The notes beneath the pieces were generated by a model. That model had not been told where the DNA came from. It ran no database searches and worked only from the letters and a program-made list of their open reading frames with translations. A stretch of DNA of 18,072 bases, from assembly GCA_016195615.1 (NCBI GenBank), contig JACPZF010000029.1, positions 1 to 18,072 of the forward strand, given 5' to 3'. Within the stretch, counting starts at the first letter, position 1; each line of letters opens with the position of its first letter. Shown here one piece after another: positions 7,432-13,937 of this stretch. The translations under genes and the position numbers were made by a program. The stretch is from Candidatus Gottesmanbacteria bacterium (GTDB lineage Bacteria > Patescibacteriota > Microgenomatia > JACPZF01).

Positions 7432-7845
7432 ATGTTAGTACCAAAGAGAACAAAATTTAGGAAACAATTTCGCGGTAAAATGGGAGGACTCGACATTCGA
7501 GGAAGCAATATTGATTTTGGTCAATATGGTCTGAAAGCCCTCTCGCGAGGTTGGATTACTGCTAGACAAATTGAGGCTTCGCGAAAGGCGATGACACATT
7601 ACACCCAAAGAGGAGGAAGAATTTGGATTAGAATTTTTCCCGATAAACCCATATCGAAAAAACCACCCGAGACGCGAATGGGCTCTGGTAAAGGAGACGT
7701 GGTAGAATACGTAGCCGTGGTTAGGCCCGGAAGAGTGTTATTTGAAATGGGAGGAGTATCAGAAAGCGTGGCGCAAGAAGCGTTGAGACTAGCCGCCCAA
7801 AAATTACCAATCAAGACGAGCTTTTTGATAAAAGTAGAAAACTAA
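7432..7845 (+). CDS. rplP: 50S ribosomal protein L16
   Basis: Late-assembly large-subunit protein that helps position A-site tRNA. The 137 residues match the family. Signatures are MLVPKRTKFRKQFRG, the central RGWITARQIEASRKAMTHY, RIWIRIFPDKPI, and the loop ETRMGSGKGDVVEYVAVVRPG. The start at ATG 7432 lies 2 nt after rpsC with no clear SD. Its stop codon is immediately followed by a perfect dyad (7846-7860) in the short spacer before rpmC. Confidence 0.97.
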   Translation: MLVPKRTKFRKQFRGKMGGLDIRGSNIDFGQYGLKALSRGWITARQIEASRKAMTHYTQRGGRIWIRIFPDKPISKKPPETRMGSGKGDVVEYVAVVRPGRVLFEMGGVSESVAQEALRLAAQKLPIKTSFLIKVEN

Positions 7846-7860
7846 TCGAGTCAGACTCGA
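7846..7860. repeat. Perfect dyad TCGAGTC-A-GACTCGA
   Basis: A 7-bp inverted repeat around a single A begins directly after the rplP stop codon and fills most of the 21-nt spacer before rpmC. In RNA it could fold as TCGAG / CTCGA with a 5-nt loop. No T-tract follows, so it is not a terminator. Nearly the same motif recurs at 15312-15328. It could be a protein-binding site, a processing site or a small dispersed repeat; its function is unknown. Confidence 0.75.
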
Positions 7861-7866
7861 CTTAAT

Positions 7867-8073
7867 ATGAAAAAAAATTTATTGAAAGATTACGTCAGTA
7901 AAACAAATACCGAGCTTAGTGAAATAATTACGAAAGAGACTATGGATTTAACTAAGTTGAAGTTGTATCAGAAGGTAAAAAAGGCCAAAAATACCAGAGA
8001 AGCATTTTTTAAGCGTAAAACCATTGCCGTTTTAAAAACATTGATGAGACAAAAGGAGTTATTAAATGGCTAA
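7867..8073 (+). CDS. rpmC: 50S ribosomal protein L29
   Basis: Small two-helix protein near the tunnel exit, next to L23. 68 residues, within the family range of about 60-72. The identification rests on position between rplP and rpsQ, size, the helical Lys/Glu-rich composition, the N-terminal KDYVSKTNTELSEII and the C-terminal FFKRKTIAVLKTLMRQKEL, which matches the family's IARIKTVL-type ending. The usual central FQ.A.GQLENP motif is poorly conserved (YQKVKKAKNT), so the sequence is divergent. The end overlaps rpsQ by 8 nt. Confidence 0.9.
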   Translation: MKKNLLKDYVSKTNTELSEIITKETMDLTKLKLYQKVKKAKNTREAFFKRKTIAVLKTLMRQKELLNG

Positions 8074-8320
8074 AAACTTTCAAGGCATAGTTGTTTCGAC
8101 CAAAATGGCCAAAACTATTGTGGCCACGGTAACGCATCAATATAAACACCCTCTTTATAAAAAACTTTTAAAAAAGACAAAGAAGTATAAGATTCATGCC
8201 GAAGAGAGTGAAATCAAAGTTGGTGACACAGTAGAGTTTGTAGAATGCAAGCCGATTTCTAAAGATAAAAAATATAAATTACTAAAAATAATAAAAAAGC
8301 AAGCCCGACTTAATATATGA
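8066..8320 (+). CDS. rpsQ: 30S ribosomal protein S17
   Basis: Primary 16S rRNA-binding protein of the OB-fold class. 84 residues. Typical segments are GIVVSTKMAKTIVATV near the start, HPLYKK, HAEESEIKVGDTVEFVECKPISKDKKYKLL. A good Shine-Dalgarno, AAGGAG at 8053-8058, lies inside rpmC with 7 nt to the ATG. It overlaps rpmC by 8 nt and rplN by 4 nt (ATGA). Its TGA stop at 8318-8320 is one of the pieces of evidence that UGA is read as stop in this genome. Confidence 0.97.
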   Translation: MAKNFQGIVVSTKMAKTIVATVTHQYKHPLYKKLLKKTKKYKIHAEESEIKVGDTVEFVECKPISKDKKYKLLKIIKKQARLNI

Positions 8321-8691
8321 TTCAAAGAAGAACGGTTTTGATTCCTGCCGATAATTGTGGAGCCGTAAGTTTACGAGTTATTCATCTTTACGGTGGGTCA
8401 AAAAGAAAATATAGTTATCTCGGAGACATCGTTCGCTGTGTCGTTGACCGCGCCGACCCAAACGGCTTAGTTAAAGACAGCGAACAAGTTTTGGTTGTTG
8501 TTATCAGAACAAAAAAGGAATTTCGACGAAAAGACGGATCATATATCCGGTTTTCCGACAACGCCGGTGTTATTATCGATACCGCCAAAGATAAAAATCC
8601 CAAAGGAACAAGAATCTTTGGTCCCGTGGCCCGCGAATTAAAAGATTTAGGTTTTAATAAAATAGTCTCCATGGCCAAAGAAGTGGTTTAA
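8317..8691 (+). CDS. rplN: 50S ribosomal protein L14
   Basis: Large-subunit protein at the interface bridge with 16S rRNA helix 44; also the docking site for the silencing factor RsfS in many bacteria. 124 residues, typical. Signatures are MIQRRTVLIPADNCGA, GDIVRCVVDRA, RRKDGSYIRFSDNAGVII and PKGTRIFGPVARELKD. The ATG shares bases with the rpsQ TGA stop (ATGA), so translation is probably coupled. rplX follows after 7 nt. Confidence 0.98.
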   Translation: MIQRRTVLIPADNCGAVSLRVIHLYGGSKRKYSYLGDIVRCVVDRADPNGLVKDSEQVLVVVIRTKKEFRRKDGSYIRFSDNAGVIIDTAKDKNPKGTRIFGPVARELKDLGFNKIVSMAKEVV

Positions 8692-8698
8692 AATTTTT

Positions 8699-9004
8699 AT
8701 GAAATTTAAAAAAGGCGATGAAGTTATAGTGACCCTAGGCAAAGATAAAGGCAAAAAAGGAAAAATCGAAAAGGTTGTTCCTAAAAAAAATGCCGTTTTT
8801 GTGGCTGGCGTTAACGTTTATAAAAAACATAAAAAAAGCCAAGGACAAGATAAATCAGGGGGGATAATTGACATTATTAAGCCCCTTTATGTGGCTAAGA
8901 TTCAGCTGATTTGTCCCAAATGCAAGAAGCCGACAAGAATTGGTATAAAAATAGAAGCCAAGCAAAAAATAAGAATTTGCCGGAAATGTGGGGAAAGGAT
9001 TTAA
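8699..9004 (+). CDS. rplX: 50S ribosomal protein L24, zinc-ribbon form
   Basis: Assembly-initiating protein near the tunnel exit. 101 residues. An N-terminal KOW motif is visible (KKGDEVIVTLGKDKGKKGKI, residues 4-23). The C-terminal part carries two CxxC pairs, CPKC and CRKC, about 20 residues apart, so it is the zinc-binding form known from several bacterial groups rather than the cysteine-free E. coli form. The start context is TTTTTATG with no SD. rplE begins 5 nt after its stop. Confidence 0.97.
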   Translation: MKFKKGDEVIVTLGKDKGKKGKIEKVVPKKNAVFVAGVNVYKKHKKSQGQDKSGGIIDIIKPLYVAKIQLICPKCKKPTRIGIKIEAKQKIRICRKCGERI

Positions 9005-9009
9005 CTCAT

Positions 9010-9552
9010 ATGGCTAATTTATTAGATAAATATCGTCAAGAGGTTGCACCTAAACTAAAAACCGAGCTTAAACTGGGAAATATTCTGGCCGTACCTCGTT
9101 TGCTAAAAATTACGCTGAATGTGGGGGTAAAAGAAGCGTTAACCGACAAGAAAGTAATCGATAAAGTCGTCGAAGAAATTGGTCTTATCGCCGGGCAGCG
9201 TCCGGTAGTCAAAAAAGCCAAAAAGGCAATCGCGGGATTTAAGTTAAGACAAGGAGATCCGATTGGCGTGATGGCGACCCTAAGAGCCAAAAAGATGTAT
9301 GATTTCTTCGAAAAGCTCGTCAAAATCGTTTTGCCAAGGGTTCGCGATTTCCGGGGCGTGGCGGAAAAATCTTTTGACCAGCAAGGAAATTTCTCTTTGG
9401 GGTTTAGTGAACAAATCGTTTTTGCCGAGATTGATTACGATAAAATAGGTAAAATCAGGGGACTTGAGGTAAATATTACGACATCAGCCAAAACCCCCCA
9501 AGAGGGTAAGAGATTATTAGAATTATTAGGTATGCCTTTTAAAGCGAGTTAA
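9010..9552 (+). CDS. rplE: 50S ribosomal protein L5
   Basis: Binds 5S rRNA and contacts P-site tRNA and S13. I start it at ATG 9010 (MANLLDKYRQEVAPKL), giving 180 residues, the normal family size of about 179-180. A longer reading from 8911 is rplX sequence in another frame. Signatures are PRLLKITLNVGV, GQRPVVKKAKKAIAGFKLRQGDPIGVMATLR, PRVRDFRGV and the C-terminal TTSAKTPQEGKRLLELLGMPF. The start context is TCATATG, with no SD. rpsN follows after 5 nt. Confidence 0.97.
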   Translation: MANLLDKYRQEVAPKLKTELKLGNILAVPRLLKITLNVGVKEALTDKKVIDKVVEEIGLIAGQRPVVKKAKKAIAGFKLRQGDPIGVMATLRAKKMYDFFEKLVKIVLPRVRDFRGVAEKSFDQQGNFSLGFSEQIVFAEIDYDKIGKIRGLEVNITTSAKTPQEGKRLLELLGMPFKAS

Positions 9553-9557
9553 TTTAT

Positions 9558-9743
9558 ATGGCCAAAGTATCAAATATTATCAAAAGTAGAGAAGAACCAA
9601 AATACCCGGTTCAGAAAAAAAACCGTTGTCAATTGTGTGGAAGATCCAGGGGATTTTTAAGAAGATTTAGTCTCTGCCGATTGTGTTTTCGAGAACTTGC
9701 CCACAAAGGCGAGTTGCCTGGCGTTACTAAATCATCTTGGTAA
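9558..9743 (+). CDS. rpsN: 30S ribosomal protein S14, zinc-binding type
   Basis: Small-subunit head protein. The 61 residues match the short, zinc-binding (C+) S14 form found in Firmicutes, Thermus and others, not the roughly 100-residue zinc-free form. The four ligands are visible in CQLC (residues 24-27) and CRLC (40-43), followed by FRELAHKGELPGVTKSSW, a diagnostic ending. It sits between rplE and rpsH as in a standard spc operon. The start context is TTTATATG without SD. A hairpin begins right after its stop codon. Confidence 0.97.
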   Translation: MAKVSNIIKSREEPKYPVQKKNRCQLCGRSRGFLRRFSLCRLCFRELAHKGELPGVTKSSW

Positions 9744-9769
9744 ACTACGTTCAGTTTCATGAACGTAGT
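9744..9769 (+). other. rpsN-rpsH intergenic hairpin
   Basis: ACTACGTTC (9744-9752) and GAACGTAGT (9761-9769) are a perfect 9-bp inverted repeat around an 8-nt loop, and start immediately after the rpsN stop. No T-tract follows, so it is not an intrinsic terminator. It lies 8 nt upstream of the rpsH start. It could protect or process mRNA, or affect rpsH translation. In E. coli S8 (rpsH product) represses the spc mRNA, but that site is near rplE, so a similar role here is only speculation. Confidence 0.7.
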
Positions 9770-9777
9770 AAACATAT

Positions 9778-10176
9778 ATGAGATTTGATCCTGTTGCCGA
9801 CATGATTTCGACAATTAAAAATGGCTACTTAGCCAAAAAGCCGTTGGTTGTGGTGTCTTACTCATCCTTTAAAAACGATATTGCCAAAGTTTTACTAGAA
9901 GAAAAGTACCTAAAGGATGTAGAGAAAAAAGCCGACGCTAAAAGCCATAAATTAGAATTGATTTTATCGCTAAGATACGAAAATAAAAAATCCGTGTTAA
10001 GCGATATTAAACAGGTTTCTAAAACCAGCTTGAAAGTTTACGTTTCTCACCATAAATTACCAAAAGTTTTAGGCGGCCTTGGCACAAGCGTCATTTCAAC
10101 GCCGCAAGGAGTAATGTCAACGAGAAAAGCGAAAAAAATGAAATTAGGCGGAGAAGTTATTTGTCATATTTGGTAA
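9778..10176 (+). CDS. rpsH: 30S ribosomal protein S8
   Basis: 16S rRNA-binding protein needed for assembly of the central domain; the translational repressor of the spc operon in E. coli. 132 residues, as expected. N-terminal DPVADMISTIKNG, then the C-terminal half with GGLGTSVISTPQGVMSTRKAKKM and the ending GGEVICHIW, are characteristic. The stretch between about residues 25 and 75 is divergent and lysine-rich. The start context is CATATATG with no SD, right after the hairpin at 9744-9769. rplF follows after 6 nt. Confidence 0.97.
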   Translation: MRFDPVADMISTIKNGYLAKKPLVVVSYSSFKNDIAKVLLEEKYLKDVEKKADAKSHKLELILSLRYENKKSVLSDIKQVSKTSLKVYVSHHKLPKVLGGLGTSVISTPQGVMSTRKAKKMKLGGEVICHIW

Positions 10177-10182
10177 AAATAT

Positions 10183-10743
10183 ATGAGTAGAATTGGTAAA
10201 TTACCGATTGGTATTCCCGAGGGCGTTACCGTTTCCGCCGGAAGCGAAGTTATCGAAGTATCCGGACCAAAGGGCAGTTTAAAACAAGCAATTGTTCCCG
10301 GAATTAAGGTTTCTATCGAGGGAAAAAACGTTTTGGTGCAAAGAATTAAAGGCGATAAAAAAACAAAAGCGCTTCATGGTTTATATCGAAGTCTGATTAA
10401 CAATATGATATACGGAGTTGATAAGGGTTGGAGTAAAACCCTAGAACTTACCGGCGTTGGTTATAAAGCACAACTAATCGCTGATGATTTGGCTTTAAGC
10501 CTGGGTTTTTCCCACGTGGTTAAATTTAAAAAGCCGCAAGGAATTACTTTTACGATTTTAGAAAAAGAAGGAAGAATTATCGTTTCTGGTTTCGATAAAC
10601 AACTAATCGGCGAAACCGCCGCCAAAATAAGAAGACTTAGGCCTCCAGAACCATATAAGGGCAAAGGAATTCATTATTTAGGCGAAAAACTTAAAACAAA
10701 AGTTGGTAAATCGGCTAAAACCATTGGGACGACAACTAAGTAA
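10183..10743 (+). CDS. rplF: 50S ribosomal protein L6
   Basis: Two-domain protein at the base of the L7/L12 stalk near the factor-binding site. 186 residues (E. coli 177). Signatures are SRIGKLPIGIPEGVTV, LTGVGYKAQL at the start of the second domain, and RPPEPYKGKGIHYLGEKLKTKVGKSAKT near the end. The start context is AAATATATG, without SD. There are 19 nt to rplR, which contain AAAAAGGTAAG, a likely SD for that gene. Confidence 0.97.
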   Translation: MSRIGKLPIGIPEGVTVSAGSEVIEVSGPKGSLKQAIVPGIKVSIEGKNVLVQRIKGDKKTKALHGLYRSLINNMIYGVDKGWSKTLELTGVGYKAQLIADDLALSLGFSHVVKFKKPQGITFTILEKEGRIIVSGFDKQLIGETAAKIRRLRPPEPYKGKGIHYLGEKLKTKVGKSAKTIGTTTK

Positions 10744-10762
10744 AAAGGTAAGATTTTATCAT

Positions 10763-11122
10763 ATGACTAATTATCAATTTTTAAAACAAAAAAGACGAGC
10801 CAAGCGGGTAAGAGCGAGACTATCTTCTGTTGCTGCTAGGCCAAGGCTTTCGGTTTATCGTTCGAATCGCTATATTTATGCTCAGATAATTGATGATTCA
10901 TCGGCCAAAACTTTAGTTTTTGCCCATCAAGGCGAGTTGGCAGAGAGTAAAGAGAAAAAATTGTCAAAAAGCCAAAGAGCCTATTCGGTTGGTAAAATTA
11001 TTGGTGAGAAAGCAACAGCTAAAAAAATTAAAGAAGTCATATTTGATCGGGGTAAGTATAAATTTCACGGCCGGATTAAAGCTCTAGCCGATGGCGCTAA
11101 AGAAACAGGATTAAATTTTTAA
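10763..11122 (+). CDS. rplR: 50S ribosomal protein L18
   Basis: Binds 5S rRNA together with L5. I start it at ATG 10763 (MTNYQFLKQKRRAKRVR), which gives 119 residues, the usual size. An upstream reading from 10703 would overlap the end of rplF and add 20 unrelated residues. Signatures are RARLSSVAARPRLSVYRSNRYIYAQIIDD in the core and FDRGKYKFHGRIKALADGAKETGLNF at the end. AAGGT about 15 nt upstream is a weak SD candidate. rpsE follows after 14 nt. Confidence 0.97.
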   Translation: MTNYQFLKQKRRAKRVRARLSSVAARPRLSVYRSNRYIYAQIIDDSSAKTLVFAHQGELAESKEKKLSKSQRAYSVGKIIGEKATAKKIKEVIFDRGKYKFHGRIKALADGAKETGLNF

Positions 11123-11136
11123 AAAATTAGAAAGTT

Positions 11137-11613
11137 ATGTATAACCAAAAAGGCGAAATAAAAGAATTTGAAGAAAAGGTTGTTCAAATCAATCGCGTTT
11201 CCAAAAAAACCAAAGGCGGAAACAAAAGGGGTTTTTCGGTCGTCGTGGTGATAGGTGATAAAAAAGGACGTGTTGGGGTGGGTCTTGGACAAGCGCCGGA
11301 AGTGGTAAGTGCGGTTAGAAAAGCAACCAGTTACGGAAGGAAACATCTTATCTTGGTGCCGCTTTTGGGAACCACCATTCCTCACCAAGTACGGCTTAAA
11401 CTTGGGGCGGCAGAAGTTTTGTTAAAACCGGCGCCACCAGGCTCTGGAGTAATCGCCGGCGGTGCCGTACGAGCAGTGGTGGAACTTGCGGGAATTCGAG
11501 ATATTTCTTCTAAGGTGTTAGGCACCAAAAACCAGGCGAGCAACGTCTATGCTACACTAGAAGGTCTAAGAAGACTAAGGCCTTTAAAAGAAGAAAAAAT
11601 AGAAAAAGAATAA
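11137..11613 (+). CDS. rpsE: 30S ribosomal protein S5
   Basis: Small-subunit protein at the mRNA entry site, involved in decoding accuracy. 158 residues. An N-terminal double-stranded-RNA-binding type domain is seen in EEKVVQINRVSKKTKGG and FSVVVVIGDKKGRVGVGLGQAPEV. The C-terminal domain has PHQVRLKLGAAEVLLKPAPPGSGVIAGG and AGIRDISSKVLGTKN. It ends in a short charged tail. The stop TAA shares its last A with the rplO ATG (TAATG), leaving no room for rpmD, which normally separates these two genes. Confidence 0.97.
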   Translation: MYNQKGEIKEFEEKVVQINRVSKKTKGGNKRGFSVVVVIGDKKGRVGVGLGQAPEVVSAVRKATSYGRKHLILVPLLGTTIPHQVRLKLGAAEVLLKPAPPGSGVIAGGAVRAVVELAGIRDISSKVLGTKNQASNVYATLEGLRRLRPLKEEKIEKE

Positions 11614-12053
11614 TGAAACTTAATTCCTTACCAAAAACGGTTATTAAAAAGAAAAAAAGAGTAGGTCGTGGTCATGGCAGCGGGCGAGTAAAAACTGCCG
11701 GGCGCGGTACCAAGGGGCAAAAAGCCAGAGGCAGTATCAAGCCGATGTTTGAAGGCGGACAACTCCCACTTACCAAGAAGCTGCCTTTTAGCCGGGGCAA
11801 AAGCAGAAATAATCCTTTGGTAAAAACTCCCTTAATTATTAACGTTAAGCGTTTAAATCAGCTTCCATCAGGAACGGTTATTACGAATGAAAGTCTAATA
11901 AAATACGGTATTTTGTCTAAAAACTGCCAAAACGAACCGGTTAAAATTTTAGGAGAAGGGGAACTAAAAGTTGCCCTAACTGTGAAATTACCAACATCTC
12001 AAGGAGCCAAAGAAAAAATTGCCAAAGCCGGTGGAAAAGTAGAGGTTAAATAA
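11613..12053 (+). CDS. rplO: 50S ribosomal protein L15
   Basis: Late-assembly large-subunit protein with a long basic N-terminal tail that penetrates 23S rRNA. 146 residues, typical. The tail KKKKRVGRGHGSGRVKTAGRGTKGQKARG and then FEGGQLPLTKKLPFSRG are diagnostic, and the C-terminal domain shows ITNESLIKYGIL and VKILGEGEL. It overlaps rpsE by one base, so rpmD is absent. secY follows after 5 nt, as in the standard spc operon. Confidence 0.97.
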   Translation: MKLNSLPKTVIKKKKRVGRGHGSGRVKTAGRGTKGQKARGSIKPMFEGGQLPLTKKLPFSRGKSRNNPLVKTPLIINVKRLNQLPSGTVITNESLIKYGILSKNCQNEPVKILGEGELKVALTVKLPTSQGAKEKIAKAGGKVEVK

Positions 12054-12058
12054 AACTC

Positions 12059-13345
12059 ATGAAAAAAATTCTAGAAGTCTTTATTAATGCCGTTAAGATA
12101 CCAGATCTTAGACAAAAGATAATTTTTACGGCCATAATCTTAATCGTCTTTCGCGTTTTCGCGCATTTGCCTATCCCGGGGGTAAATACGATAGCCTTGA
12201 AACGTCTTTTTAATAGTAATCAGCTGTTGGGATTATTGGATATTTTTTCCGGCGGGACACTCGCTAACTTTTCCGTTATGGCGCTTGGTCTTAACCCTTA
12301 TATCAATGCTTCCATCATCTTGCAGCTTTTGACCATGGTTTTTCCCCGCCTCGAGGAATTATCGAAAGAAGGGGAATTTGGACGAGCTAAAATCAATCAG
12401 TACACCAGATTTCTCACTGTTCCTTTGGCCGCCTTGCAAGCTATCGGGATGTATGCCATCTTGAAAAGCCAAAATATTATTGGCGTCTTATCACCCTTAA
12501 CATTGATAGCGATGATTTTAACGATGACGGCAGGATGTTTACTTTTGATGTGGCTGGGCGAGTTAATATCGGAAAACGGCGTCGGAAACGGTATCTCTCT
12601 TTTAATCTTTGTCGGCATTGTCGGAAGACTGCCGGTGGCTTTTGGGCAAACACTTTCGGTTTTAACTGAGGAAAAAATTATTAATGCTTTAATTTTTTCC
12701 GTTTTTGCGCTTTTTGTAATTGCGGCAATTGTTTTGGTTAATGAGGGGACGAGACAGATAACCGTTTATTATGCCAAACGTATCAGAGGCAACCGTCTTT
12801 ACGGCGGCCAAACGACCCATCTTCCGCTGCGGGTAAATCAAGCAGGAGTGATACCAATTATTTTTGCCGTTTCTTTAATTCTTCTGCCTTCGATGTTCGG
12901 GCGCTATCTGGAACAACTGCCAAACGCCCAAATTGCCAATTTTGCGCGCAGTTTTGTCCAAGTCTTTGATCCAGGAGGATTGGTTTACAATGTTACTTAC
13001 TTTATTTTAGTAATTGGTTTTACCTATTTTTATACCGCCGTTACTTTTAATCCGACAAAAATCGCCGACGAAATGAGAAAATATGGCGGTTTTATCCCTG
13101 GGGTAAGACCGGGAGTACCGACTTCTAATTATTTAAATTTTATTTTAACCAGAATCACTTTAGCCGGCGCCGTCTTTCTTGGTGTTATTGCCGTTCTTCC
13201 TTCTCTAGCTAGGAATATAACTAATGTGGCTTCCTTAACTATCGGCGGCACCGGAATTCTAATCGTCGTCTCGGTAGTTTTGGAGACGACCAAGGTTTTA
13301 GAAAGCCAAATTGTCATGCGGCGCTATGATAAATTTTTAGAATAA
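12059..13345 (+). CDS. secY: Preprotein translocase subunit SecY
   Basis: Channel-forming subunit of the SecYEG translocon in the cytoplasmic membrane; exports unfolded proteins and inserts membrane proteins. 428 residues, with about ten hydrophobic segments visible, for example residues 20-38, 117-136, 146-168, 180-196, 208-227, 260-280, 308-328, 364-384 and 395-410. The plug region GGTLANFSVMALGLNPYINASI is at about 65-86. Cytoplasmic loop C5 contains RIRGNRLYGGQTTHLPLRVN (241-260) and loop C6 contains GGFIPGVRPG (343-352), both contact sites for SecA and ribosomes. It sits between rplO and adk as in many bacteria. No abnormality is seen. Confidence 0.98.
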   Translation: MKKILEVFINAVKIPDLRQKIIFTAIILIVFRVFAHLPIPGVNTIALKRLFNSNQLLGLLDIFSGGTLANFSVMALGLNPYINASIILQLLTMVFPRLEELSKEGEFGRAKINQYTRFLTVPLAALQAIGMYAILKSQNIIGVLSPLTLIAMILTMTAGCLLLMWLGELISENGVGNGISLLIFVGIVGRLPVAFGQTLSVLTEEKIINALIFSVFALFVIAAIVLVNEGTRQITVYYAKRIRGNRLYGGQTTHLPLRVNQAGVIPIIFAVSLILLPSMFGRYLEQLPNAQIANFARSFVQVFDPGGLVYNVTYFILVIGFTYFYTAVTFNPTKIADEMRKYGGFIPGVRPGVPTSNYLNFILTRITLAGAVFLGVIAVLPSLARNITNVASLTIGGTGILIVVSVVLETTKVLESQIVMRRYDKFLE

Positions 13346-13352
13346 CGATAAT

Positions 13353-13937
13353 ATGAATTTGGTATTAATTGGCATTTCCGGGGCGGGAAAAGGAACCCAG
13401 GCTGACATGTTAGCCAAACAGTATTCTCTTAATCACATTTCCACCGGAGAACTTTTTCGTCAGGAGTACGAGGCAAAAAGTCCGGAAGGAATAGCGGCGT
13501 ACAATTACTGGAGTAAGGGGAATTGGGTTCCTGATAGAGTAACCTTTGCTCTTTTAAAACTGCACTTAGATCGGGTCCAAAATGGTTTTGTTCTAGACGG
13601 GTTTCCCAGAACGCTCGCGCAATCTCAGATTCTTGATGATTATCTTTCCCAAAAGAATCAAAAAGTGGATTTTGTTATTTATTTAAAAGTCTCGGAAGAA
13701 GAGGCAATTGAAAGACTTCAAAATCGGGCTAAGCTTGATGAGAGAGACAAAGGTAAAAGCCGGGAAGATGAAACCGAAGAAATTATTAAAAAACGATTTA
13801 TGTCTTTTCAACAAAGCATCGCGCCCGTTTTAGATTTTTACCAAAAACACGGCGTTTTAAAGGAAGTTAACGGAGAGCGAAGCATCGAAGAGATTTTCAC
13901 AAATATCGTAAATATCGTCGAAAAAAATAATTTGTGA
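13353..13937 (+). CDS. adk: Adenylate kinase, copy 1
   Basis: Catalyses ATP + AMP to 2 ADP; cytoplasmic. 194 residues, the short-lid form without a zinc-binding LID. The P-loop is GISGAGKGT (residues 7-15), with Ser where most adenylate kinases have Pro (GxPGAGKGT). AMP-site features are STGE (30-33), Arg36, DGFPRT (82-87) and Gln90. LID and catalytic arginines at 121, 125, 137 and 148 match those of E. coli (R119, R123, R156, R167) in order, with the last pair 11 residues apart in both. It follows secY after 7 nt, and its TGA stop overlaps the start of the second kinase gene (GTGA). It probably supplies the real adenylate kinase activity, since its AMP site is intact. Confidence 0.93.
   Translation: MNLVLIGISGAGKGTQADMLAKQYSLNHISTGELFRQEYEAKSPEGIAAYNYWSKGNWVPDRVTFALLKLHLDRVQNGFVLDGFPRTLAQSQILDDYLSQKNQKVDFVIYLKVSEEEAIERLQNRAKLDERDKGKSREDETEEIIKKRFMSFQQSIAPVLDFYQKHGVLKEVNGERSIEEIFTNIVNIVEKNNL

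Noticed and set aside
8317..8320. Alternative genetic code with UGA as Gly or Trp
   Set aside because: rpsQ and the first adk end at TGA exactly where the families end and the next gene begins, so UGA is a stop.
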